NCBI RefSeq assembly: GCF_026183675.1
Contig: NZ_JAPIVK010000022.1
Span: 16,745 to 80,744, forward strand
Direction of reading: 5' to 3'
From: Microbulbifer halophilus
GTDB taxonomy: Bacteria > Pseudomonadota > Gammaproteobacteria > Pseudomonadales > Cellvibrionaceae
Length of the DNA: 64,000 nucleotides
Part shown: positions 45,903-54,416 of the stretch, piece by piece
Layout: every line of letters begins with the position of its first letter
Position numbering within the stretch: position 1 is the first letter of the stretch
Notes under the pieces: generated by a model
Database searches by the model: none
Seen by the model: only the letters and a program-made list of their open reading frames with translations
What the model was told of the DNA's origin: nothing
Position numbers and translations under genes: made by a program

Positions 45903-48314
45903 CTAGATCGGCGACCCCGGTGGCATCGCCTCCAGGTCGGAGACCTTCACCTTCAGCTCTCCACTGCGGAAAGCCGCAATACGCTGCGCCTGGTAGAAGT
46001 AGTGGGCGTTGTAACCTTCGGGGTCCTCACCGAAGAGTTTCATGCGGCCGATCCGGTGCTGCAGGCCGGCCAGTGCCAGGCTGGCCTTGGCGCGCACCGA
46101 CTCCGCCGCCTGTTCGTTGCCGGCCAGCAGCATCAGCCGGTGGATATAGACATGGTTCACCCGCTGGTGCACCGCCGCCTGCAGGCCGGAATACTCCCGG
46201 CTGTGAAATGCCCTGTCCGTGAGCCTGTCCAGCAGCGCACCGAACCCGGGCGTCTCGCTGTTGCGGGCGTGCTGCTGTTCCATGCGCGCGGCGCGCTCCG
46301 GGTTCAGCAGGATGGACAGCGTATGGCCGGCCGCGGCCTCGCTCAGGGCGATCGCATCGAAGGCAACGCCGCTATCGGACGGAAAGCTCTCGCGCGTGCG
46401 GCTGTAGCCGTAGGCCTTGGGCGGCAGCAGTTGCAGCACGCTCTCGGGCAGGGTCAGGAATTCCGGATCCAGTGTCGCCAGCAGTGTGTCCACGGCGCCC
46501 CGCTGGCGCTCGGGGGGCACCAGGGTGTAGCTGTTCTGCTCGGCGTCGTTGTACAGGTAGTCGTAGTCGAGGCCGCCGATCAGCTTGCCCACGGCTTCGG
46601 CCTGGTAGCGGTGGCCGTAGTAGACGGGCACCAGGGTCTCCTCCAGCGACGAGCGCGGCGCGTGACCGGGGTTGGCCGCGGCGGAGAAGTGATCCAGGGC
46701 GTGGCGCCGCAGCTCCGCCATGCGTTCGAACTCTGCCAGCGGATCGCTGCCGTTGTCCCACAGGTGCGAGGCGGCGTGGGCGTCGTTGATGCCGCGGGAG
46801 TCCGGGTCGGAGATAAAGCGCAGTTTCTGTTGCGCGGCTTCATCGATCACGCCGGCGAGATAGTCGCTCTCGCTGCCGGCGGCATCGCCGTAGCCGTAGC
46901 GGATTGCCAGCTTGTCCCAGGTGCCGATACCGGTGTCGTAGGCACTCTCCAGTTGCAGCGCGCCTTCATCCAGGGTGACCAGCGGCGCCGGGTAGTCCAT
47001 CACCGAGGCGCGGTCCTCGGCGCTGGCGGCGAAATTGTGTGCCAGTCCCAGGGTGTGACCCACCTCGTGGGCGGAGAGCTGGCGGATACGAGCCAGCGCC
47101 ATCTGCTTCAGCGCTTCGGTATCGGCATCGCCTCTGCCGTAGGGCTGCAGCAGCCCCTGGGCGATCAGAAAATCCTGGCGCACCCGCAGCGAGCCCAGGG
47201 TGACATTGCCCTTGATGATCTCGCCGCTGCGCGGATCGGCGATGGCGTGGCCGTATGACCAGCCGCGGGTGGCGCGGTGTACCCAACTGATCACGTTGTA
47301 GCGCACATCCAGCGGGTCCGCGTCTTCCGGCAGCACCTCCACCCGATAGGCGTTTTTGTAACCCGCCGCCTCGAAGGCCTGCGCCCACCAGCTGGCGCCC
47401 TCGATCAGGGCGCTGCGTACCGGTTCCGGCACACCGGCATCCACGTAGTAGACGATCGGCTCCACCACTTCGTCGCTGCCGGGCTTTTTCTGCAGCCGGT
47501 GGCGATAGATGACACGCCGATCCAGCGGCTGCTCGATGGCGGTGGCGTAGTCGCGGTATTCGAACGGAAAGTAGCCACTGCGGCTGTGGAAGCGACGCGG
47601 CCGATAGTCACCGTCCGGCAGAGCCACCAGCGAGATATGCTGGCGCAGGGACACCAGCGTCGGTGTGGGCACCACTTCCTGCAGGTATTTGCCCGGTTCG
47701 CCGCCGGCAAACGTCAGCTGTGCCTCAAACTCGCTGTTCTGCGGAAAATTTTTCGTGCGCGGCAGGTAGACCGCGGACTTGCTGGTATCAACTTGGTAGC
47801 TGCCCTGCTCCGTGTCCTGCAGGCGCCGGGCGACACCGTGCTGGTCGGACAGCAGGAAGGGGGTGAAATCCACCAGCAGCCGCTCGCCGTCCCGCGCAAC
47901 CGCCTCGAAGCCCCAGAGCACCGAGGAGGCGAAGGCCTCGTCCACGGCGCGGCGCTCGGTGCTATTATCGGAGCGGGCGCGGTACTTCAGGTTCAACTGG
48001 TGCAGCAATACCTTGTTGCCCACCCGCTCGAAGGTCACCAGGCGGTTGTCGCCCATCTGGTTGCGGTCCAGCCCCACCGGGTTGGAGCCCAGCCCCTGGG
48101 CCAAGCCGGTGAGCAGCAGAAATTCGCGCTCGTAGTCCGAAACTTCCAGCAGGACCCTGCCTTTGTCGTCGTCCCAGTAGAAGTCGAAGAAGCCGGACTG
48201 CTTTTCCATGCCGGCGGTGTAGTCGGCGATACTCCCGGCTGCCTGCGCTGCCGCCTGGGCAGCCAGGGCGAACAGCAACAGTGTCGCACCGAGCGTGAGT
48301 TTGCGTATCCACAT
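45903..48314 (-). CDS. Exported zinc-dependent metalloprotease
   Basis: The start at 48314 follows GGGGAAG and gives 803 residues with a signal peptide (LTLGATLLLFALAAQAAAQA). The zinc motif HEVGHTLGLAHNF lies near residue 414 with its third ligand, followed by a Met-turn candidate SVMDYPAPLV. The N-terminal third (GFFDFYWDDDKGRVLLEVSD, ARDGERLLVDFTPFLLSD) and the C-terminal part match a large family of uncharacterised bacterial metalloproteases (DUF5117/DUF4953 type). It is probably periplasmic or secreted. A 158-bp mobile element lies 67 bases upstream of the start, in its promoter zone. Confidence 0.85.
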   Translation of the reverse strand: MWIRKLTLGATLLLFALAAQAAAQAAGSIADYTAGMEKQSGFFDFYWDDDKGRVLLEVSDYEREFLLLTGLAQGLGSNPVGLDRNQMGDNRLVTFERVGNKVLLHQLNLKYRARSDNSTERRAVDEAFASSVLWGFEAVARDGERLLVDFTPFLLSDQHGVARRLQDTEQGSYQVDTSKSAVYLPRTKNFPQNSEFEAQLTFAGGEPGKYLQEVVPTPTLVSLRQHISLVALPDGDYRPRRFHSRSGYFPFEYRDYATAIEQPLDRRVIYRHRLQKKPGSDEVVEPIVYYVDAGVPEPVRSALIEGASWWAQAFEAAGYKNAYRVEVLPEDADPLDVRYNVISWVHRATRGWSYGHAIADPRSGEIIKGNVTLGSLRVRQDFLIAQGLLQPYGRGDADTEALKQMALARIRQLSAHEVGHTLGLAHNFAASAEDRASVMDYPAPLVTLDEGALQLESAYDTGIGTWDKLAIRYGYGDAAGSESDYLAGVIDEAAQQKLRFISDPDSRGINDAHAASHLWDNGSDPLAEFERMAELRRHALDHFSAAANPGHAPRSSLEETLVPVYYGHRYQAEAVGKLIGGLDYDYLYNDAEQNSYTLVPPERQRGAVDTLLATLDPEFLTLPESVLQLLPPKAYGYSRTRESFPSDSGVAFDAIALSEAAAGHTLSILLNPERAARMEQQHARNSETPGFGALLDRLTDRAFHSREYSGLQAAVHQRVNHVYIHRLMLLAGNEQAAESVRAKASLALAGLQHRIGRMKLFGEDPEGYNAHYFYQAQRIAAFRSGELKVKVSDLEAMPPGSPI

Positions 48315-48380
48315 AAGTCTTCCCCGGATTATTCGTATTATGCCCACGCACTCTGGGCAGGGCCTGGAAATCCCCGCATA

Positions 48381-48538
48381 GTGGGCCGCGCGCAAAGTTC
48401 TGTAACAGTTCGCTGCGCCAAAATGCCCAGCTCTGCGTTGAGAAAGCTCGAAATAGAACCACTATTCCAGCGCTTTCTCGCCTTGATCTGGGCGTTTTGG
48501 CTGTGCTCCTTTGTTACACAACTTTACGCACGGCCCAC
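48381..48538 (-). mobile_element. MITE-like 158-bp element, copy 1
   Basis: The element is flanked by TA on both sides (48379-48380, 48539-48540). Its ends are GTGGGCCGCGCGCAAAGTTC and the inverted GTGGGCCGTGCGTAAAGTTG, matching at about 24 of 27 terminal bases. The interior (GCCCAGCTCTGCGTTGAGAA; TTCCAGCGCTTTCTCGCCTT) is shared, in the opposite orientation, with 50857-51014, also 158 bp. It has no transposase. TA duplication and inverted ends fit a non-autonomous relative of IS630/Tc1-type elements. Strand is given relative to copy 2. Confidence 0.85.
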
Positions 48539-48652
48539 TAGATTAACACCTCGGTCGCCGAATGGGAGCCGTATAAGATTTTCTCCGCCATGCATCCAAT
48601 TGCGGCTTCCGGCGCATCACAACAATAACAACGGATAACCGGAGAAACCGCC

Positions 48653-49450
48653 ATGTGGAAAATCCTCACCGCCGCCGCGGCCCTGCTGGCCAGCGGGCCT
48701 CTGTCAGCCCACGATATCGACCTGGAAACCGGCGATGGACGGGCCTGCCAGATCGAGGTAGAGCCATTTGTGCGCGTCGGGCCCGATTTTCTGGAAGTCC
48801 GCGGGGAGGGGAAAGGTTCTGTCCCACTGTTCCACTACCGGGCGCCCGGCCGGCTGACGGTCGACGATACCGAGATAACCCTGGATAAAGGGCAGCGGCA
48901 ACTCATGCAGGCATACCGCGCCGAACTGCACCAATCCGGGCGGGATCTGGCACTGATTTCACTGGAGGCGGTGGATATTGCCCTGCAGGGAGTCTCCATC
49001 GCCCTGACCGCCCTCGCCGGCAGTGACCACCCGGATGTGATGGAGATGCAGGAGACCTCGATGGAGATCCGCGAGCAGGCGGATGCGCGTTTCAGCGCCC
49101 AGGGCGATGTTTACGTGCTGGGCGACGCCTGGATGGACGAGTATGTCGACGAAACCATTGAAAAAGACCTGGAGCCGAAGATAGAGAAACTGGCAGTGGA
49201 ATCCGCCGGCAATATTGCCTGGCACGCGCTCAAGGCCGTTTTCACAGGCGGCAACAGTATCGAAGCGAGAGCGGAAGAAATAGCCGACAATATGGAACCG
49301 AAGATAGAGGCGCGGGCCAGCCGGCTGGAACAGCGGGCGGACGGACTCTGCAGGAAGCTGGCATCTGTCGAGCGTACCGAGCGGGATCTGCACGAGGCCA
49401 TTCCCGCTCTCAAGCGCTACGATATCGTCACCGTGGACCGGGAACGTTGA
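48653..49450 (+). CDS. DUF2884 (YggN-like) exported protein
   Basis: The 265-residue protein has a signal peptide (ILTAAAALLASGPLSAHD) and the DUF2884 plan: a beta-rich N-terminus (PGRLTVDDTEITLDKGQRQL), long amphipathic helices (ALTALAGSDHPDVMEMQETS), an acidic helix (ETIEKDLEPKIEKLAVESAG) and a final stretch (PALKRYDIVTVDR). GGAGAAACC precedes the ATG. It is periplasmic; its function is unknown. A good terminator follows. Confidence 0.82.
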   Translation: MWKILTAAAALLASGPLSAHDIDLETGDGRACQIEVEPFVRVGPDFLEVRGEGKGSVPLFHYRAPGRLTVDDTEITLDKGQRQLMQAYRAELHQSGRDLALISLEAVDIALQGVSIALTALAGSDHPDVMEMQETSMEIREQADARFSAQGDVYVLGDAWMDEYVDETIEKDLEPKIEKLAVESAGNIAWHALKAVFTGGNSIEARAEEIADNMEPKIEARASRLEQRADGLCRKLASVERTERDLHEAIPALKRYDIVTVDRER

Positions 49451-49491
49451 AGCTCCCCTAAGGAAGAACCAATCACCCCCCAAGTGATGTT

Positions 49492-49514
49492 GGCCGCTTT
49501 ACGCGGCCTTTTTT
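49492..49514 (+). terminator. Intrinsic terminator of the DUF2884 gene
   Basis: GGCCGC (49492-49497) pairs with GCGGCC (49503-49508) around TTTAC and is followed by six T residues (49509-49514). Confidence 0.85.
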
Positions 49515-49524
49515 CCCGGCAGAT

Positions 49525-50064
49525 TCACTCCGCCGCCACTTCCCCCGCAACGGCCGTGCGCCCAAGATACTTTTCTATATAGGGCTTGTGGGTATAAAGA
49601 ATATTCTCCGGCAGATCACTCTTCCTGAAAAAACGGTAGTCCGAAACTTCCCGATCCCTGGAAAAAATAGTCGCCGTCTCCAGCCCTCCACTCACGGCCA
49701 CATCGACAACCTGCGATCCCGGCACATTCCTGACCTCCAGAACACGAATATCGACCATCTCCACACCCAGCTCCTCCCTGAGCTCCCGACTCGCCGCCCG
49801 CTCAAAGGATTCCCCCTTGTTCAGCCAGCCGCCGGGCAGCGCCCATTTGTCCTGATAGGAGTTCTTTACCAGCAGCAGCCTGTTTTCGTGCTCGACAAAA
49901 CAGACCACGCCGATCACGAACTTGTCCGTCAGCGCATAGGAGATATCCCAGCGGATATCCGGCGGCAGGACCTTATACAGCCAGTACTTGAAACCGGGAA
50001 AAATCAACAGGAGGACGACGATCAACGCAATTGAGATGGTCAATAAACGTACCAGCTTTTTCAT
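49525..50064 (-). CDS. Membrane-anchored NUDIX hydrolase
   Basis: The start at 50064 follows AGGTGGCG and gives 179 residues; a longer upstream frame is not protein-like. Residues about 5-25 form a membrane anchor (LTISIALIVVLLLIFPGF). The NUDIX box G-x5-E-x7-REUxEExGU is complete (GWLNKGESFERAAS then RELREELGV, about 77-100). The domain hydrolyses nucleoside diphosphates linked to another group; the substrate is unknown. The anchor is unusual, since most NUDIX enzymes are soluble. Confidence 0.87.
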   Translation of the reverse strand: MKKLVRLLTISIALIVVLLLIFPGFKYWLYKVLPPDIRWDISYALTDKFVIGVVCFVEHENRLLLVKNSYQDKWALPGGWLNKGESFERAASRELREELGVEMVDIRVLEVRNVPGSQVVDVAVSGGLETATIFSRDREVSDYRFFRKSDLPENILYTHKPYIEKYLGRTAVAGEVAAE

Positions 50065-50345
50065 TATCGCCACCTGTTGACACGTCACTCGCCAAGTATA
50101 CCCAACCTTGCGAGAGGTTGTGCAGAAATCGACAGTCACAGTGCTTGAGTAAGACGTGGGGGAGAACTGATACTCGCGGCTTACGGACTCCAACTGGCTT
50201 TTACGCTGCCTGAACGGGACCTTCCCCCCGAAGACCGGCCGGGAATATGGCTTTCGGGGCGGGATCGCTGAGCAAGCTCTCCCAGCAAATAGCAGGCTAT
50301 AAGGTACGATTGGAAATAGACGCCGCCCATAGATACTGTTCTGGA

Positions 50346-51189
50346 CTATAACCTGGAGATCCTAAAAAGCCGGTTCTTAATATCCACCGTCGCACTTTCT
50401 GTTTCTGTAAACCCGTCCAGATAGTTTACCAGGTTTGAATTCAGTAGACTCTTCGCCTCCCGGCTCAGATATCGCCGCACCTCAGCTTCGGCCCTTTCCG
50501 CTTCATCAACTATTTCCGGGCGATGTTCGAGCACGAACAGAATATCCTCCATATCGTGGGAAAAGATGTCGCCCTTCCCCCGGCTATGCCAAGCTTCGAA
50601 CTTGGTAGCCAGGAAATGCACCGGCTGGGCCACCTTTATGGAAGCCTTCCCCAGGTCAACGGTAAATGCATGCGCTATCGCCGCCGAATACCAACGGTTG
50701 GAAAATCCTAGAATCCGTTCAGCCGTGGGCATTACGTCCAAACGCACATCGGGGAAGTCTCTCAGGCAATAGCGACATATCAGCGCGTCTTCGGACTGAT
50801 CCTCCTTGAAACCTCTCTTTTTTAATTGACTACAAAAAGTATGGTAATCGCGTCTAGTGTGCCGTGCGGGAAGTTCGCGAACAAAGGAGCACAGCCAAAG
50901 CGCTCAGATCAAGGCGAGAAAGCGCTGGAATAGCAGCGTTATTTCAAGCTTTCTCAACGCAGAGCTGGGCGCTTTGGCGCGGCGAACTGTTTGCGAACTT
51001 CCCGTACGGCACACTAGTCACCACGTCGACAACGATGTCCACATCCTTGGTCTGACGGACCTGTCCACGCCGCTCGGAAGCCACCAACAGCGCAGTGGTG
51101 GAACCGCCGATATACACTACCTGCCGATTGAGTTCTTCACCGAGGGTATCGGCCACCAGCTCAAGTAACTCGATATTCCTTAAATTCAT
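50346..51189 (-). pseudogene. AbiEii/AbiGii-like nucleotidyltransferase, interrupted by a MITE
   Basis: The N-terminal piece (from ATG at 51189) carries the nucleotidyltransferase motif GGSTTALLVASERRGQ and TKDVDIVVDVVT. Then a 158-bp element intrudes (50857-51014) and brings an in-frame stop. After it the same frame resumes: RRDYHTFCSQLKKRGFKED, RLDVMPTAERILGFSNRWYS, FLATKFEAWHSRGKGDIFSH and a helical tail. Removing the element and one TA gives exactly 227 codons without a stop. The family acts as the toxin/enzymatic partner in abortive-infection-type pairs. Its partner is encoded just upstream with a 29-base overlap. The 384 bases downstream of 50346 in the minus direction (to 50065) hold nothing clear. 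Confidence 0.88.
50857..51014 (+). mobile_element. MITE-like 158-bp element, copy 2 (inside the nucleotidyltransferase gene)
   Basis: TA dinucleotides flank it (50855-50856, 51015-51016); the wider duplicated site reads CTAG on both sides. Ends are GTGTGCCGTGCGGGAAGTTC and the inverted GTGTGCCGTACGGGAAGTTC, matching at 25 of 27 bases. The interior is the inverted copy of 48381-48538. It encodes no transposase. Insertion falls just after the catalytic DVD segment of the host gene. Confidence 0.9.
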
Positions 51190-51853
51190 GGTGCAGCCGA
51201 TCTTGGATTATCTGAGCGTTATTCAATAGCTTTTTTAGCTCGCTTCTCGCGTGCATCAGTTCCCGAGGCTTACCGATACGGATGGCATCTACCACAGACA
51301 TCAGCATATATGTTCCAGGGAGCAAGCTGGGGCCACTGAGGACGTGTTTGTCGATGGGATTTATCAGTATTCCTTCCTTCTCAGACGTGCTGTCCACGGT
51401 GCTCGCTCCCGCAATGCAAAGTGGAGGATCCGGTGGCATCATTTCGCTGCGAATCAAGTGGCAATTGAAACCGGTGGGCAGACCAAAACCAAAGCCAGTT
51501 TTTCGGGCCGGCTCTGCATAACGGATGCCATAGGCAAGCCACTCCCCAGCGGCGGTGAGATTTACCCAGGGCCCGAAACCGGCAGGGCGCAATTCCGGTT
51601 CGCGGATCAAACCCGCCCCGACCAAGGTCCGGTAGCTGCGAATCAGTCCCGTCTTGCTCACGCCATAGAGCGCTGCCTGCTCCGCCAGAGACCTGGCGCG
51701 GGATTCAAAATAAGCGTCCCGGCCCTCCCGTGGCAGAGGAACGTAGGGTTCGAGCGGTTCGCTTAGCAGCTGCCCCACGGTCTGTACCAGGACATAGGAA
51801 TCTTGGGATTTCACAGTTGGTCCGCAGTCCGGAATTTGGACCAAAAAAAACAC
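51161..51853 (-). CDS. Winged-helix regulator partner of the nucleotidyltransferase (antitoxin-like)
   Basis: The protein (230 residues from a GTG at 51853; a GTG at about 51814 is another possible start) has a winged helix (RSLAEQAALYGVSKTGLIRS, YRTLVGAGLIREPELRP), then a segment TGFGFGLPTGFNCHLIRSEM and a C-terminal region with LMSVVDAIRIGKPRELMHAR. The same order is seen in regulators encoded with AbiEii-type nucleotidyltransferases. It overlaps the nucleotidyltransferase start by 29 bases. With the partner broken it may now be an orphan. TGGTCC and GGACCA around the start region form a possible self-operator (51818-51843). Confidence 0.72.
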   Translation of the reverse strand: MFFLVQIPDCGPTVKSQDSYVLVQTVGQLLSEPLEPYVPLPREGRDAYFESRARSLAEQAALYGVSKTGLIRSYRTLVGAGLIREPELRPAGFGPWVNLTAAGEWLAYGIRYAEPARKTGFGFGLPTGFNCHLIRSEMMPPDPPLCIAGASTVDSTSEKEGILINPIDKHVLSGPSLLPGTYMLMSVVDAIRIGKPRELMHARSELKKLLNNAQIIQDRLHHEFKEYRVT

Positions 51854-51988
51854 ACTTCATGATCAATGTCAAGGAAGACGAGATTCTGAACACCCTCAGA
51901 ATAAAAAGCACCACGCGCCAAAACTGTTGCAATCAGTCCTCTCTGCCACACAATACTGTTCATTCATACAGTAAAATGAAAGCCAGCC

Positions 51989-52975
51989 ATGGGACTACCG
52001 CGCAAATCCTTGATATCCCTAGACACCACTCCCTACTACCACTGCGTTTCCCGCTGCGTGCGCCGCGCCTTTCTGTGCGGGCAGGACGAACGTACCGGGC
52101 AGTCTTTTGAACACCGCCGTCAGTGGATCGAGGACCGGCTGCTGGAACTGGGGCAGATATTCGCGCTGGATATCTGCGGCTATGCGGTGATGAGTAATCA
52201 CTACCATGTGGTGCTGCATATCAATCGGGATCAAGCGAGCCGCTGGGATACCCTGGAAGTGGTCGAGCGCTGGCACCGATTGTTCAAAGGCTCTGCCCTG
52301 TCCCGGCGCTTCGCCCGCGGCGAGCACCTGGCCCCTGCAGAGCTGGCGCAGCTGACGGAAGTGGCGGAATGCTGGCGCGAGCGGTTGGCCGATATCAGCT
52401 GGTTTATGCGGTACCTAAATGAGTCCATTGCCCGCGATGCCAATCGGGAAGACGGTTGTAGCGGCCATTTCTGGGAATCCCGCTTTAGGTCCCAGGCACT
52501 CCTGGACGAGCGGGCATTGGCAACCTGCCTGGCCTATGTGGATCTGAATCCGATCCGCGCGAAGATGGCGAAGACACCGGAAGCATCGGACCACACTTCC
52601 ATCCAGCGGCGCATCTCAGCGGCGAAAGATGGCCGGCAGCCGCAGCAACTTCTGCCCTTTGCCGGCAATCCCAGTGAATCCATACCGGCGGGACTGCCCT
52701 TCCGGTTGCAGGACTATCTGGAGTTGGTGGACTGGAGCGGGCGCTGCCTGCGCGACGACAAGCGCGGGGCCATCGACAGCGGGCTGCCGCCAATTCTCGA
52801 GCGATTACAAATTGATCCCCGGCACTGGCTCTACCTCAACAGAAACTTCGAGAGCCGTTTCAAATCCCTGGTAGGTACCGCTCATTCTGTGCGCAGTTCC
52901 TGTGAACGGCTCGGTAAGCGGTGGGTTCAGGGCATCCAAGACTGCGAGCGCTATTTATCCCCACCTATCCCCTGA
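51989..52975 (+). CDS. REP-associated tyrosine transposase (RAYT/Y1_Tnp)
   Basis: The 328-residue protein has the HUH motif in GYAVMSNHYHVVLHI (near residue 70) and the tyrosine segment [13 protein letters not shown] near 182, both intact. The N-terminus LDTTPYYHCVSRCVRRAFLC is also typical. RAYTs nick single-stranded DNA at REP hairpins. A hairpin with a trailing GGGG (53002-53021) lies 27 bases after the stop and recurs at 54443-54462, making it a candidate substrate. Two decayed partial copies follow. The enzyme may still be active. Confidence 0.9.
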   Translation: MGLPRKSLISLDTTPYYHCVSRCVRRAFLCGQDERTGQSFEHRRQWIEDRLLELGQIFALDICGYAVMSNHYHVVLHINRDQASRWDTLEVVERWHRLFKGSALSRRFARGEHLAPAELAQLTEVAECWRERLADISWFMRYLNESIARDANREDGCSGHFWESRFRSQALLDERALATCLAYVDLNPIRAKMAKTPEASDHTSIQRRISAAKDGRQPQQLLPFAGNPSESIPAGLPFRLQDYLELVDWSGRCLRDDKRGAIDSGLPPILERLQIDPRHWLYLNRNFESRFKSLVGTAHSVRSSCERLGKRWVQGIQDCERYLSPPIP

Positions 52976-53150
52976 CCTTTTATTTCTCTTAAAGAGCGAC
53001 ATCGCGGGCTGCCGCGAGGGGTTGCTGCACCTCTAAAATACTGACTGGTGCCAAAAACCACAGCTTCCTATTTTCAACCCGGCTCATCACTGAAACCGCC
53101 AATCTCACAGAGGAATCTTACGTCAGCGGACGTTTGCTTTCCTATTTGTG
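52706..53150 (+). repeat. 445-bp direct repeat, unit 1
   Basis: This stretch, from the last third of the RAYT gene to CCTATTTGTG downstream, is repeated with no length change at 54147-54591 (offset 1441). It includes the REP-like hairpin TCGCGG-GCTG-CCGCGA followed by GGGG (53002-53021). Confidence 0.88.
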
Positions 53151-53249
53151 TGTGGGTGTCCAGGTGTCCGTCCAGGTGTCCACACCATTAGCACCATTAG
53201 TGGCAGCACCATTAGTGGCTGTCCAATTCTCCTTCCAATTCTCCTTTCC

Positions 53250-53953
53250 CGGCTCTGTAAGGGCACCTTGCTTTCTCAGCGTTTCGCCCGCAATGACGCC
53301 CTGGATACCGCAGAGTTCGCGCGGCTTGAGGAAGTGGCGGCAAAGTGGCGGGCAAGGCTAATGGATATCAGTTGGTTTATGCGCATGCTGAACGAGTCCA
53401 TCGCCCGCGAGGCCAACCGGGAAGACCAGTGCACCGGCCGCTTCTGGGAAGGCCGCTTCAAATCCCAGGCACTGCTGGATGAGCGGGCGCTGGCGGCCTG
53501 TATGGCTTATGTGGATCTGAATCCCATTCGTGCCAAATTAGCCGAGACTCCGGAAGCATCAAATCACACCTCCATCCGACGGCGTATTTCAGCGGCTAAA
53601 GATGGCCGACAACCAAAGCTGTTACTGCCTTTCGCCGGAAATCCCCGAAGAACCATGCCGGTAGGAATACCCTTCCGATTGTAGGACTATCTGGAACTGA
53701 TAGATTGGAGCGGTCGTTGCCTGCGTGAAGACAAACGCGGAGCCATTGACGAAAATCTGCCGCCGATCCTGGAGCGACTGCAAATCGCCCCCCCCGGCAC
53801 TGGCTCTACCTCAACCGGAACTTCGAAAGCCGCTTCAAGTCTTTGGTGGGCGCAGCCCATTCTGTGCGCAGTGTCTGTGAGCAACTTGGCAAACGCTGGG
53901 CCCACGGAATCCGAGATTGTGAGCGCTACCTATCTCCGTCAACCAATTCCTAG
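53250..53953 (+). pseudogene. Decayed RAYT transposase copy lacking its N-terminus
   Basis: The reading resembles the RAYT from about residue 97 onward ([51 protein letters not shown]). A TAG replaces CAG at about 53683, and a frameshift lies in a run of C residues near 53785-53793. After it, YLNRNFESRFKSLVG-type sequence continues to TAG at 53951-53953. The HUH half is missing. Just upstream (53150-53250) are short tandem duplications. Confidence 0.82.
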
Positions 53954-54146
53954 AGTATTGCTTCTCTTTTAAAACACGCCACCGCAAGATTCTGCGAAGG
54001 ACTGTTGTATCCCAATAAAGCTATTTGGCGCAATTATACACAGGGCGCCGGCCTCACTTACCCGAAAAGCAAGCTTTGACAACCGGGAGATAAATTTACA
54101 GCAACCTCCCTATCGATTTTTCAATTTATGGGTGTCCAATTTCTTG

Positions 54147-54416
54147 TTGCAGGACTATCTGGAGTTGGTGGACTGGAGCGGGCGCTGCCTGCGCGACGAC
54201 AAGCGCGGGGCCATCGAAAGCGGGCTGCCGCCGATTCTCGAGCGATTACAAATTGACCCCCAGCACTGGCTCTACCTCAACAGAAACTTCGAGAGCCGTT
54301 TCAAATCCCTGGTAGGTACCACTCATTCTGTGCGCAGTGCCTGTGAACGGCTCGGCAAGCGGTGGGTTCAGGGCATCCGAGACTGCGAGCGCTACTTATC
54401 CCCACCTATCCCCTGA
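54147..54416 (+). pseudogene. RAYT 3'-end fragment
   Basis: The fragment encodes only the last 90 residues of the RAYT (QDYLELVDWSGRCLRDDKRG to CERYLSPPIP) and is nearly identical to the end of the intact gene, so it arose by a recent duplication. The ATG-like opening 15 bases earlier is unrelated sequence. It has no catalytic residues. Confidence 0.82.

Noticed and set aside
50857..51168. Apparent small proteins spanning the 158-bp element
   Set aside because: They are chance frames through a MITE; similar frames appear in copy 1 and carry no independent coding sign.
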